Shown in pieces: positions 34,420-44,315 of a stretch of DNA of 64,000 bases. The position numbers and the translations under genes were made by a program. The notes beneath the pieces are model-generated. The model saw only the letters and a list, made by a program, of their open reading frames with translations. It was not told where the DNA came from and did not search any database. Origin of the DNA: Nonomuraea pusilla. Its GTDB lineage: Bacteria > Actinomycetota > Actinomycetes > Streptosporangiales > Streptosporangiaceae. The stretch spans positions 434,001-498,000 of the forward strand of contig NZ_FOBF01000003.1 of the NCBI RefSeq assembly GCF_900109355.1, given 5' to 3'. Positions within the stretch are counted from its first letter, which is position 1. Each line of letters starts with the position of its first letter.

Positions 34420-35604
34420 ATGCCCGCGACCCGCGGCGAGACCGCACCCGGATTCGAAGCAGTACGCGAGACGTTCGAGGCCCACCTGGCCGGCGAGCCG
34501 GAGGCGGGCGCCGCCGTGGCCGCCTACCTGCACGGCAGGAAGGTCGTGGACCTGTGGGGCGGCGTCGCCGACCCCGCGACCGGCCGCCCCTGGGAGCGCG
34601 ACACCCTCCAGGTCGTCTTCTCCACCACCAAGGGCGTCACCGCCGCGTGCGCCCACCTGCTGGCCGAGCGGGGCGAACTGGACCTCGACGCGCCCGTCGC
34701 CGCGTACTGGCCGGAGTTCGCGGCGAACGGCAAGGACCGGGTCCCGGTGCGGTGGCTGCTCACCCACCAGGCCGGACTGCCCGCGATCGACCGTCCGATC
34801 AGCCCCGCGCAGGCCCTCGCCTGGGAGCCGATGGTGACCGCGCTGGCCGCCCAGCGGCCCCTGTGGGAGCCGGGCACCGACCACGGCTACCACGCGCACA
34901 CCTACGGCTGGCTCGTCGGAGAGGTCGTCCGCCGGGTCAGCGGGCGGAGCCTGGGGACGTACCTCGCCCAAGAGATCGCCGCGCCGCTCGGCCTCGACCT
35001 GTGGATCGGGCTGCCCGCGGCCGAACTGCCCCGGGTCAGCCGGCTCGTCACCGACCCGGGCGACCCCGGCGCCCTGACCGGGATCGACCCGGACGCCCTT
35101 CCCGAACCCGCGCGCGAGCTGCTGCGCGCCTACACCGACCCCACGTCGCTCACCATGCGGGCCATGACCGTCGTCACGCCGCTGCTCGACCACGACGACC
35201 CGCGCGAACAGGTCGCCGAGCTGCCCGCGACCAACGGCGTCTGCACCGCCCGCGCGCTCGCCCGCTTCTACGCCGCGCTCATCGGCGAGGTGGACGGGCG
35301 GCGCGTCCTCGCGCCCGGCACACTCGCGGCGGCGACCGCCGAGCAGGTCAGCGGGGTGGACCGCGTCCTGCGGACGCCCGTGCGCATCGGCACGGGCTTC
35401 GGGCTGCCGACGCCTGACGCCTTCTGGTACAGCCCGACCGCCTTCGGGTTCCCCGGCTACGGCGGCTCGATCGGTTTCGCCGACCCGGCGAGCGGCCTCG
35501 CCTTCGCCTACGTGACGAACCACCTCAAGCCAAACACCCCGGACCCCAGGGCCGCCGCCCTCCTGCACGCGGTGCGCAGCGCACTCGCCCCGAGCCCCCG
35601 CTGA
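34420..35604 (+). CDS. Serine hydrolase of the beta-lactamase/EstB esterase family
   Basis: A 394-residue cytosolic hydrolase of the class C beta-lactamase fold. The nucleophile motif SxxK is FSTTKGVTA (around residues 68-76); the second Tyr motif lies in GYHAHTYGWLVGEVV, and RWLLTHQAGLPA is a family hallmark. Near the C-terminus GYGGSIGFADPASGLAFAYV replaces the KTG motif with a Gly-rich strand (GGSIGF). There is no signal peptide, so it is more likely an esterase than a secreted beta-lactamase. GGAAGG is nine bases upstream of the ATG. Confidence 0.88.
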   Translation: MPATRGETAPGFEAVRETFEAHLAGEPEAGAAVAAYLHGRKVVDLWGGVADPATGRPWERDTLQVVFSTTKGVTAACAHLLAERGELDLDAPVAAYWPEFAANGKDRVPVRWLLTHQAGLPAIDRPISPAQALAWEPMVTALAAQRPLWEPGTDHGYHAHTYGWLVGEVVRRVSGRSLGTYLAQEIAAPLGLDLWIGLPAAELPRVSRLVTDPGDPGALTGIDPDALPEPARELLRAYTDPTSLTMRAMTVVTPLLDHDDPREQVAELPATNGVCTARALARFYAALIGEVDGRRVLAPGTLAAATAEQVSGVDRVLRTPVRIGTGFGLPTPDAFWYSPTAFGFPGYGGSIGFADPASGLAFAYVTNHLKPNTPDPRAAALLHAVRSALAPSPR

Positions 35605-36134
35605 GGGGACGTCGTGGAGCGACGGAAGCGGGCCCCGCCGCCCCCGGCGGCACCACGCCGGACCGCAGGCCGGCGCTCACCCCGCGTCCCTTCCGCCGTG
35701 GCGAGAACACCCGGCCGGGCGGCGGGATACGGACGCGGTGGGACGAGAACACCCAGCCCGGCCGCGGGATACGGACGCGGTGGGACGAGAACACCCAGCC
35801 CGGCCGCGGGATACGGACGCGGTGGGACGAGAACACCCAGCCCGGCCGCGGGATACGGACGCGGTGGGACGAGAACACCCAGCCCGGCCGCGGGATACGG
35901 ACGCGGTGGGACGAGAACACCCAGCCCGGCCGCGGGATGCGGCCCGCCCGCCCGCGAGGCTCTAGGCTTCCGGGCGTGCCCATCCCCCTGCCGCCGATCC
36001 CCCTGCCGCCCGCCTCCCTCCCGCCTGTCTCCCTGCCGGCGCCCTTCGCCACCCGCGTTCCCGCTTCTCCTCCCGGGCGGCTCTCCCCGTCCGCTCGCGC
36101 GCGTCCTGTCAGGGGTGGGCGCGGCGGGAGCCAC
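35605..36134. other. Repeat-containing intergenic region before metallopeptidase paralogue 3
   Basis: About 530 bases. It contains a 42-bp tandem array (35724-35940), then a Pro-rich open stretch (from 35976) in frame with the downstream gene that may or may not be translated. No other gene is evident. Confidence 0.5.
35724..35940. repeat. 42-bp tandem repeat, five nearly identical units
   Basis: Units start at 35724, 35766, 35808, 35850 and 35892, exactly 42 bases apart, and a truncated sixth begins at 35934. Each begins GGGATACGGACGCGGTGGGA and continues with an ACGAGAACACCC segment and a CCCGGCC end. The copies are almost identical, indicating recent expansion. The period is a multiple of three, so open frames cross it, but I see no gene. 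Confidence 0.92.
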
Positions 36135-37001
36135 GTGCCAGCGGGCGCGCTGCCCGGCGGCGCCGTCGCCTGCCTGGTCGCGGCGTGCCTCGTCGCGGCC
36201 GTTCCCTCGGGAGCGGCCGCCGCCACGCCGGTCGCGAGCACCGCGGCGGGCACGACGACGACGGGCACGACGACGGCGGCGCCCGGATCGGCGTCCGGAT
36301 CAGCGTCCGGATCGGCGTCGGGGCCGGGGGGCGAGTTCTCCGGGACGGGCAGGCTCTCGCGTGGCTCGTGCCACGAGCCGCCGCTCGTCACCGGCGGCAT
36401 CCCGCGCGCCAAGGAGTACCTGGAAGCCGTCGTGGCCTGCATGAACAGGTCGTGGGGCGGCCACTTCTCGCGTGCCCGCGAGGCGTTCGCCAGGCCCGCC
36501 GTCCGTTTCTACGACGAGCCCGTCGGCACGGTGTGCGGCGTGCCGTGGCCCTCCGACGCCGCCGCGTTCTACTGCACCAACCGCAGGACCCTGGTCTTCC
36601 CGCTCTCGGGCGCGTGGATCGAGAACCGCACCGACCTGTACCCCTTCAAGGTCGCCGCCCACGAGTACGGCCACCACCTGCAGAGTCTCACCGGCGTCAG
36701 GCGTCGCTACGAGGCCCGCCTGCGCTCTCAGCCGAGCCGCCAGGACGAGCTGGGCCGCCGCTACGAGCTCCAGGCCGACTGCCTGTCCGGCGTGTTCCTC
36801 GGCAGTGTACGCGGCTCCCTGGGGCGCGGCGAGCGCGACTGGGACGCCCTCCTCGACGCCGTGCGCGCCAGCGGCGACGAGGGCGGCTACCGCACCCACG
36901 GCAAGGGCGCCACCCGGGTCGCCTGGCTGAAGCGCGGCCTCGGCTCGCGCTCCCCCGCCGCCTGCGACACCTGGTCGGCCCCCGCGTCACAGGTCGGCTG
37001 A
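36135..37001 (+). CDS. Secreted neutral zinc metallopeptidase-like protein, paralogue 3
   Basis: The third member of the family in this window, 288 residues from the GTG at 36135, which has GGGAG four bases upstream and places a hydrophobic export segment at the N-terminus. An in-frame GTG at 35976 would add a Pro-rich stretch of 53 residues. A Thr/Ser/Gly linker follows the signal, then the catalytic domain with HEYGH (176-180) and RYELQADCLSGVFL; the third ligand Glu of paralogues 1 and 2 is Asp here. It ends SPAACDTWSAP, like its paralogues. It is convergent with acnA across two hairpins. Confidence 0.8.
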   Translation: MPAGALPGGAVACLVAACLVAAVPSGAAAATPVASTAAGTTTTGTTTAAPGSASGSASGSASGPGGEFSGTGRLSRGSCHEPPLVTGGIPRAKEYLEAVVACMNRSWGGHFSRAREAFARPAVRFYDEPVGTVCGVPWPSDAAAFYCTNRRTLVFPLSGAWIENRTDLYPFKVAAHEYGHHLQSLTGVRRRYEARLRSQPSRQDELGRRYELQADCLSGVFLGSVRGSLGRGERDWDALLDAVRASGDEGGYRTHGKGATRVAWLKRGLGSRSPAACDTWSAPASQVG

Positions 37002-37051
37002 CCGCATCGGGGCGGGCGGCGGCCGCCCGCCTCGGGCCGGGGCGGGCATGG

Positions 37052-37097
37052 CGAAGCGCCGCCCCGGCGGAGGGTGGTCCGCTGGGGCGGCGCTTCG
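37052..37097. terminator. Long perfect hairpin between metallopeptidase 3 and acnA
   Basis: CGAAGCGCCGCCCC (37052-37065) pairs with GGGGCGGCGCTTCG (37084-37097) over 14 bp, and GCGGA/TCCGC inside extends it. It lies in a convergent gap and can end transcripts from either side. Confidence 0.8.
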
Positions 37098-37170
37098 TGG
37101 CTCGGGTGGTTCCCCCGAATCGGGCGCGTGAGGATCACGCCCCTGTCCCGGCCGGTGCCGGGCTCCCTGG

Positions 37171-37199
37171 CCTCCGCCCGGCTCATGACCGGGCGGAGG
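37171..37199 (-). terminator. Terminator hairpin of acnA
   Basis: CCTCCGCCCGG (37171-37181) pairs with CCGGGCGGAGG (37189-37199), 11 bp with a 7-base loop, just downstream of the acnA stop codon. Confidence 0.8.
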
Positions 37200-37206
37200 G
37201 CGGAAG

Positions 37207-39975
<2,769 letters not shown>

Positions 39976-40081
39976 GGTGATTCGCCTCCTCCATAGACCT
40001 GTGCTCAGTCAAATCCTGCCGCACCCCGGGAGCGACGCGAACGTCGGGTGGCCCCGACCCCCGGCACGGTTGCAGCGGATC

Positions 40082-40121
40082 TCTCGACGTCAAGATATAT
40101 GCAGGGTATCTCGACATCAAG
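40082..40121. promoter_or_regulatory. Two TCTCGAC-type boxes upstream of acnA
   Basis: TCTCGACGTCAAGA (40082-40095) is a palindrome with one mismatch pair, and TCTCGACATCAAG (40109-40121) repeats it 27 bases further. They lie about 110-145 bases upstream of the acnA start and touch the 3' end of the hydrolase gene. The complement of the first (ATATATCTTGACG) resembles ATATATCTTTGACG before padR. Confidence 0.55.
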
Positions 40122-40850
40122 TTAAACGGGGGCGAGCCGCCAGAACAGCAGGCCGACGATGGCGATCGACAGCACCGGGGCCAGGATCTTCTGCTCGAAC
40201 GTCTTGCCGGTCTTGATGCCGATCTTCCAGGGCAGCACCCATTTCGCCTTCAGCGGCCACAGCACCGGGCACCCCCGCTCGGTCATGCAGTCGCCCGCGA
40301 CATGCACCAGGCAGCCCACCCCCACGGCCAGCCCCAGCCAGGCGTACCCGACGCCGAGGGAGAGGAAGACGGCGTACAGACCGGCGGTCAGGCCGGCGTT
40401 GACCATCGCCGAGCCCGCCTTGTTCCCGGGGATGCCGATGCCGATGGCGCGCAGCGCCAGGCCGACGAGCAGCACGACCATGATGTCGCGCCCGATCGGG
40501 TAGGTGGTGGCGAGCCAGTGCGCGCCGAACCCGAGCGCCACCGCGAACGCCAGCGAGTGCGTGGCGGCCCGGTGCCCGCCGCTGAGCCAGGAGACCGCCT
40601 TGCTCAGCACCCAGGTGACGGGCCCGAACGTCTGCGCGATCGTCGCGCTGGGGTGGTCGAGGTCGGGCAGCATGGCCGCCCCCGCGCAGATGAGGGCCCC
40701 GGCGATGAGCTCGGGCGGCGTGAGCGCGGTGGCCATGATCCCGGTGTCGATGAACCGCGAGCTCTCGTTCAGCAGTGGCAGCGTGGCCAGCGGCGGCGCG
40801 AGCGCCAGCCAGGCGATGGCCCCGGTCATCGCGTGCGTGTGCCCCATCAT
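40122..40850 (-). CDS. Membrane-bound metal-dependent hydrolase (YdjM/DUF457 family)
   Basis: A 242-residue integral membrane protein with about six spans. Metal-ligand motifs of the family are present: HTHAMTGA at the N-terminus, GAAMLPDLDHPSATIA, GGHRAATHSLAFAVALG and VHVAGDCMTERGCPVLWP. The family is related to phospholipase/nuclease-like membrane hydrolases such as YdjM (LexA-regulated in E. coli), without a proven substrate. Two adjacent ATG codons (40850, 40847) could start it and no ribosome site is visible, so it may be leaderless. It is divergent from padR and lies 146 bases upstream of acnA in the same direction. Confidence 0.85.
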   Translation of the reverse strand: MMGHTHAMTGAIAWLALAPPLATLPLLNESSRFIDTGIMATALTPPELIAGALICAGAAMLPDLDHPSATIAQTFGPVTWVLSKAVSWLSGGHRAATHSLAFAVALGFGAHWLATTYPIGRDIMVVLLVGLALRAIGIGIPGNKAGSAMVNAGLTAGLYAVFLSLGVGYAWLGLAVGVGCLVHVAGDCMTERGCPVLWPLKAKWVLPWKIGIKTGKTFEQKILAPVLSIAIVGLLFWRLAPV

Positions 40851-41159
40851 GATCCGGACTGTACGGCAAAGCGGAGGCAAAGCGGCGTACGCGCCCACAC
40901 CTCGTGTTGGACGGGAACCGGCAAAGCCGCTCCGACCTGCCCGGAAACGCAGACGAGGCCGTCTCCGCGGCGACAGCACCCCCCAGCCCTGCCGACACGG
41001 AACGACCTCGTCTGCTCTGTCCAACGCCTCCTCCGTCGATCCTGTTCCCAGATTCCGCAACTTTTTCGTGATCTGGCTCACTCTTCGACGTCCCTTGCGA
41101 ACGACATGTTCTCGATATATCTTTGACGCATCTAGAACAGATCGCCACAAGGAGGAAAA
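40851..41159. other. Divergent promoter region between hydrolase and padR
   Basis: About 309 bases. The padR-proximal 100 bases are AT-rich and contain the candidate PadR operator. The remaining part is GC-rich with no recognisable gene; open frames crossing it look random. Confidence 0.45.
41108..41138. promoter_or_regulatory. Candidate PadR operator/promoter
   Basis: GATATATC (41114-41121) is a perfect palindrome within a larger region flanked by GTTCT (41108-41112) and AGAAC (41134-41138). Its position about 25-50 bases before the padR start fits autorepression. Confidence 0.5.
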
Positions 41160-41900
41160 ATGACGACAGCACATGCGGCAGGCTCGCCCTGGCCCGGCGC
41201 GCACGAGTACAAGCAGGCCGCCCGCGAGGCGCTCAAGGCCATGGCCGAGGCGTTCGAGCACATGGGCGAGCAGGTGGGCGAGCACATGAGCCGCCACCAT
41301 CACCACCACCGGGGCGGTCCGCACGAGCACCGCGCGCGCGGCAGGCGCGGCCCCTTCCCGTTCGACTTCGGCCACGGGCCGTGGGGCGGGCCGGGCGGGC
41401 CCTTCGGCGGCCACCGCGGCGGCTGGGGCGGCAGGGGCCGCAAGGCCAAGCGCGGCGACGTCCGCGCGGCGATCCTCGCCCTGCTCGCCGAGGCCCCGCG
41501 CAACGGCTACCAGATCATCCAGGAGATCGCCGAGCGCAGCGAGGGCGGCTGGAAGCCCAGCCCCGGAGCCGTCTACCCGGCGCTCCAGCAGCTCACCGAC
41601 GAGGGCCTGGTCATCTCCGAGGAGAACGAGGGCCGCAAGACCTTCCGCCTCACCGACGAGGGCCGCGCCTACGTCGAGGCGCACGCCGACGAGGTCCGCG
41701 CCCCGTGGGACGAGATGCGTCCCGACATCGACGACAGCACCGCCGAGCTGTGGCAGATCGCCAGGCAGTCGGCGTTCGCGATGATGCAGGTGCTCCAGAC
41801 GGGCACCGACGCGCAGATCCGCGAGGCGCGCAAGACTCTGGTGGAGACCCGGCGCAAGCTCTACCAGATCCTGGCCGACGGCGAACCGGGCGAGGAGTGA
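41160..41900 (+). CDS. PadR-family transcriptional regulator
   Basis: A 246-residue regulator. The N-terminal 95 residues are His/Gly/Arg-rich (RHHHHHRGG; GPWGGPGGPFGG), an extension seen in several actinobacterial PadR proteins and possibly metal- or nucleic-acid-binding (inference). The PadR winged helix occupies about 97-175: GDVRAAILALLAEAPRNGYQ, SPGAVYPALQQLTDEGLV and KTFRLTDEGRAYV. A helical dimerisation part follows. The ribosome site AAGGAGGAAAAA before the ATG is nearly ideal. It is followed after 50 bases by a DUF1707 gene, a common arrangement, suggesting that PadR controls a small membrane protein. Confidence 0.93.
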   Translation: MTTAHAAGSPWPGAHEYKQAAREALKAMAEAFEHMGEQVGEHMSRHHHHHRGGPHEHRARGRRGPFPFDFGHGPWGGPGGPFGGHRGGWGGRGRKAKRGDVRAAILALLAEAPRNGYQIIQEIAERSEGGWKPSPGAVYPALQQLTDEGLVISEENEGRKTFRLTDEGRAYVEAHADEVRAPWDEMRPDIDDSTAELWQIARQSAFAMMQVLQTGTDAQIREARKTLVETRRKLYQILADGEPGEE

Positions 41901-41950
41901 CGTCGCGACCGGCGCCGGACGCCCGGTCCCGTGAGAGCGAGGAAGCAGGG

Positions 41951-42496
41951 ATGGACCGCAACGACCTGCGCATCGGCGACGCCGAGCGCGAGCAGACGAT
42001 GGCCGCGCTGCGTGAGCACTTCGCGCAGGGCCGCCTGACCCACGAGGAGCTCGACGAGCGGCTCGACCGCACCCTGGCCGCCAAGACCGCCCGCGACCTC
42101 GCCGAGGTCACGGCCGACCTGCCCGGCTCTCCGCGTACGGGGCAGGGGCCCGCCCCGTACGCGCCGCCCTACGCGCCCCACGCGCCCTTCCCCGAGGGGG
42201 GCGCGTGGCCGGCGCACGACAGGGAGGCCTGGCGGGAGGCGATGCGCGCGCACCGCCGGCAGATGCGCGCGCTGCACCACCGGGCGCGGGGGGAGGCGCA
42301 CCGCCACGGGTCGTGGGCCGGCCGTCCCCCGTGGCGCCACCACCGCGGCCCTCACCCGATCGTCCCCGTCCTGTTCTTCCTGGCGCTGGCCGGGCTGATC
42401 TTCGGCGGGTTCGGCGTCTTCAAGGTGCTGCTCGTGGTCTGGGTGGGCGCGATGCTCTTCAGCCTGGTCCGCCGCTCGATCCACCACCGCCGCTGA
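41951..42496 (+). CDS. DUF1707 (SHOCT-like) membrane protein
   Basis: A 181-residue protein. The N-terminus is the DUF1707 domain: DLRIGDAEREQTMAALREHF, then AQGRLTHEELDERLDRTLAA and ARDLAEVTADLPG. A Pro/His/Arg-rich linker leads to a C-terminal pair of hydrophobic segments (about 140-175). The ATG at 41951 follows GCAGGG. Function is unknown; such proteins are often cotranscribed with PadR regulators. Its final 38 bases overlap the 3' end of the DUF6879 gene on the other strand. Confidence 0.85.
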   Translation: MDRNDLRIGDAEREQTMAALREHFAQGRLTHEELDERLDRTLAAKTARDLAEVTADLPGSPRTGQGPAPYAPPYAPHAPFPEGGAWPAHDREAWREAMRAHRRQMRALHHRARGEAHRHGSWAGRPPWRHHRGPHPIVPVLFFLALAGLIFGGFGVFKVLLVVWVGAMLFSLVRRSIHHRR

Positions 42497-43061
42497 CCCG
42501 CCCGGCCCGCGCCCGCCCCGCCTCGACGGGGGCGGACGGGGCAGGCGGGAGGACGGCGCGGGCGAACGCCTCAGCGGGGACGGCCTCGCGCCAGGCCAGC
42601 TCGTTCGCGGCGCGCTGGCTCGCCACCAGCGCCGGGTCCGTGACCGGCTCCACGGCGCGCAGCACGCCGTCGCCGTCGAAGTCCAGCAGGGCGAGCCGGG
42701 CGTCGTCGAACAGCCAGCAGTCGCGCTCGGGCACGCCGAGCGCGGCCGCCCGCTCCCTGGGCAGGTAGCGGATCTCCTCGCCGGCCCGCACGGCGTGCCG
42801 TGCCACGTCCAGCCCGAACCGCGCGTAGTCGCCCAGCGGCCGCGACACCACCCGCACGCGCCGCACGGCCCTGCCCTGCGCGGCGGCGCCCGCCACCGCG
42901 CGCAGCCAGCCGTCCAGCCACTCCAGCCCGTACGGCTCCCCGGCGAGGAAGCGCCGCATGGCCTCCGCCTCCGCCGACACCGCGTACGCGTCGCGCGCCT
43001 CGACCCGGAAGGCCGTCGCGGCGAAGTCGAAGAACCGTTCCCCGAACTCCCGAGGCGTCAT
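42459..43061 (-). CDS. DUF6879 family protein
   Basis: A 200-residue cytosolic protein. The family pattern is recognisable: FRVEARDAYAVSAEAEAMRR, FLAGEP, VRRVRVVSRPLGDYARFGLD, EEIRYLPRERAAALGVPERD and CWLFDDARLALLDFDGDG. DUF6879 genes usually neighbour an Xre/DUF5753 regulator; none is seen here. The last 25 residues are Ala/Gly/Ser-rich and encoded in the overlap with the DUF1707 gene. It is divergent from the putative RiPP cassette, sharing an 89-base promoter region. Function unknown. Confidence 0.8.
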   Translation of the reverse strand: MTPREFGERFFDFAATAFRVEARDAYAVSAEAEAMRRFLAGEPYGLEWLDGWLRAVAGAAAQGRAVRRVRVVSRPLGDYARFGLDVARHAVRAGEEIRYLPRERAAALGVPERDCWLFDDARLALLDFDGDGVLRAVEPVTDPALVASQRAANELAWREAVPAEAFARAVLPPAPSAPVEAGRARAGRVSGGGGSSGGPG

Positions 43062-43150
43062 CGCACCCTCCGGCGGCCGTCACCCCTTGACCTCCCCGAT
43101 ATCACCACATTTCATGATCTGGACGGTCATTTCAAGCGAAGGGAGTAAGG

Positions 43151-43240
43151 GTGGACGAGCAGGAGACCCCCGAGCTGGAGATCGAGATCCGTCTCCTCGA
43201 CCGGATCGAGACCACGACGCTCTGCATGTCCGAGGCCTGA
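43151..43240 (+). CDS. Putative 29-residue RiPP precursor peptide
   Basis: A short ORF in the leader of the ThiF gene. GTG at 43151 follows AAGGGAG with a five-base spacer. The peptide is very acidic (9 Asp/Glu, 2 Arg). The first part, VDEQETPELEIEIRLLDRIE, has an alternating E-L-E-I-E-I strand resembling leader motifs bound by RiPP recognition elements (compare FxLD-type leaders). The last part, TTTLCMSEA, has three Thr, the only Cys (25), a Ser and a C-terminal Ala. The stop is ten bases before the ThiF start. Codon choice matches neighbouring genes. I infer that it is the substrate of the two enzymes downstream; it could alternatively be a translated leader. Confidence 0.62.
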   Translation: MDEQETPELEIEIRLLDRIETTTLCMSEA

Positions 43241-43250
43241 CGGCAAGGCC

Positions 43251-44315
43251 GTGCGCCTGCCCAGGGTCAAACCCGGGCACGAGCCGTTCAGGACCGGCCC
43301 GCGGACCGTGCGCGTCGGCGGCGACGTGTACGGGGTCGCCGCCGAGATCACCGACCCCGACGGCCTGGCCTGGGCGGCGCTGACCGCCATGGACGGCTCC
43401 AGGACGGCCGAGGACGTCGTCGCGGCCGTCCTGGAGGCGGTGCCCGGCGCCACGGCCGCCCGCGCCCGAGCCGTCGTCCGCGCGCTCGTCGCCTCCGGGC
43501 ACGTGGAGGACGCCGCCGCCCCTCCCCCGCCCGAGCTGTCGGCGCCCGAGCTCGACCGCTACTCCCGCACGCAGGCCTACTACAGGCACGTGGACAGGAC
43601 GCCGCGGGAGCACGGATGGCACGCGCAGCTCGCGCTCAGGCGCTCCTCCGTCCTGGTCGTCGGGCTCGGCGGCACCGGCGGCCACGCCGCCTGGGCGCTG
43701 ACCGCCGCCGGGGTGGGCCGCCTGCACTGCGTGGACGCCGACGTGGTCGAGCTGTCCAACCTCAGCCGGCAGGTCCTCTACGACGAGCGGGACGTCGGCC
43801 GCCCCAAGGCGGAGGCCGCGCTCGACCGGCTCCGCCCGGTCAACTCCGGCGTCGAGCTGACCGGCGAGCGTCGCCGCGTCACCGGCCCCGGCGACCTGGC
43901 CGCCCTGGCGGCGGACCACGACGTGCTGGCGCTGTGCGCCGACGAGCCGGGCGGTCCCGACGGCATCAGGGCCTGGGCCGACAGGACCGGGAAGCCGTGG
44001 GTGGGCGGCGGGTACCACGGGCCGCTGGTCACCGTCGGCGTCTTCGCCCCCGGCGGTCCCTGCCACGCGTGCCTGGCGGCGGGCGAGGCGGAGCGGGTCG
44101 GGTCCGCCCCCTCGGGCCCGCGCGGCGCCGGCGCCACCCCCGCGTCCGCGGGGCTGTCCGGGCTGCTCACCGCCCAGGCCGTGCTCACGCTGCTGACCGG
44201 GACGCCGCCCCTCGAACCCGGCTACGTCCACGGGCTGAACCTGCTGGCCCCCGGCGCCCCCGTCTACGCGCGCCACCCGCCCAGGCCCGGCTGCGGGACG
44301 TGCCGGGCGCCATGA
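43251..44315 (+). CDS. ThiF/E1-like adenylyltransferase with N-terminal RRE-like domain
   Basis: A 354-residue ATP-using enzyme of the ThiF/MoeB/E1 superfamily. Residues 1-90 (PRVKPGHEPF, VYGVAAEITDPDGLAWAALT, AMDGSRTAEDVVAAVLE) form a winged-helix-like domain resembling the leader-binding part of TOMM-type ThiF proteins. The adenylation core follows: VLVVGLGGTGGHAAW (134-148), Asp162/Asp164 in VDADVVELSN, the Arg-Gln pair in SNLSRQVLYD (173-174) and Lys186. Zinc is likely bound by CHAC (271-274) and CGTC (348-351). GTG at 43251 starts it, ten bases after the peptide ORF. It probably adenylates the peptide, perhaps at its C-terminus as MccB does (inference). Confidence 0.85.
   Translation: MRLPRVKPGHEPFRTGPRTVRVGGDVYGVAAEITDPDGLAWAALTAMDGSRTAEDVVAAVLEAVPGATAARARAVVRALVASGHVEDAAAPPPPELSAPELDRYSRTQAYYRHVDRTPREHGWHAQLALRRSSVLVVGLGGTGGHAAWALTAAGVGRLHCVDADVVELSNLSRQVLYDERDVGRPKAEAALDRLRPVNSGVELTGERRRVTGPGDLAALAADHDVLALCADEPGGPDGIRAWADRTGKPWVGGGYHGPLVTVGVFAPGGPCHACLAAGEAERVGSAPSGPRGAGATPASAGLSGLLTAQAVLTLLTGTPPLEPGYVHGLNLLAPGAPVYARHPPRPGCGTCRAP

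Noticed and set aside
35724..35940. CRISPR array
   Set aside because: The 42-bp units are joined head to tail without unique spacers, and no cas genes are present. The same holds for the 29-bp and 46-bp arrays.
35525..36442. Minus-strand frame with a 14-residue repeat (RIPRPGWVFSSHRV)
   Set aside because: The repeat is simply the 42-bp minisatellite read in a frame that stays open because the period is a multiple of three. It also overlaps the esterase and metallopeptidase genes.
42459..43061. DUF6879 protein as part of the RiPP cassette
   Set aside because: It is divergent, of a family normally paired with Xre/DUF5753 regulators, and its 3' end is entangled with the DUF1707 gene, so membership has no support.
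43087..43118. Promoter of the putative RiPP cassette (TTGACC and CATGAT)
   Set aside because: The elements are 20 bases apart, too far for a standard promoter, and no better -10 was found; the cassette must have a promoter here but I cannot place it.
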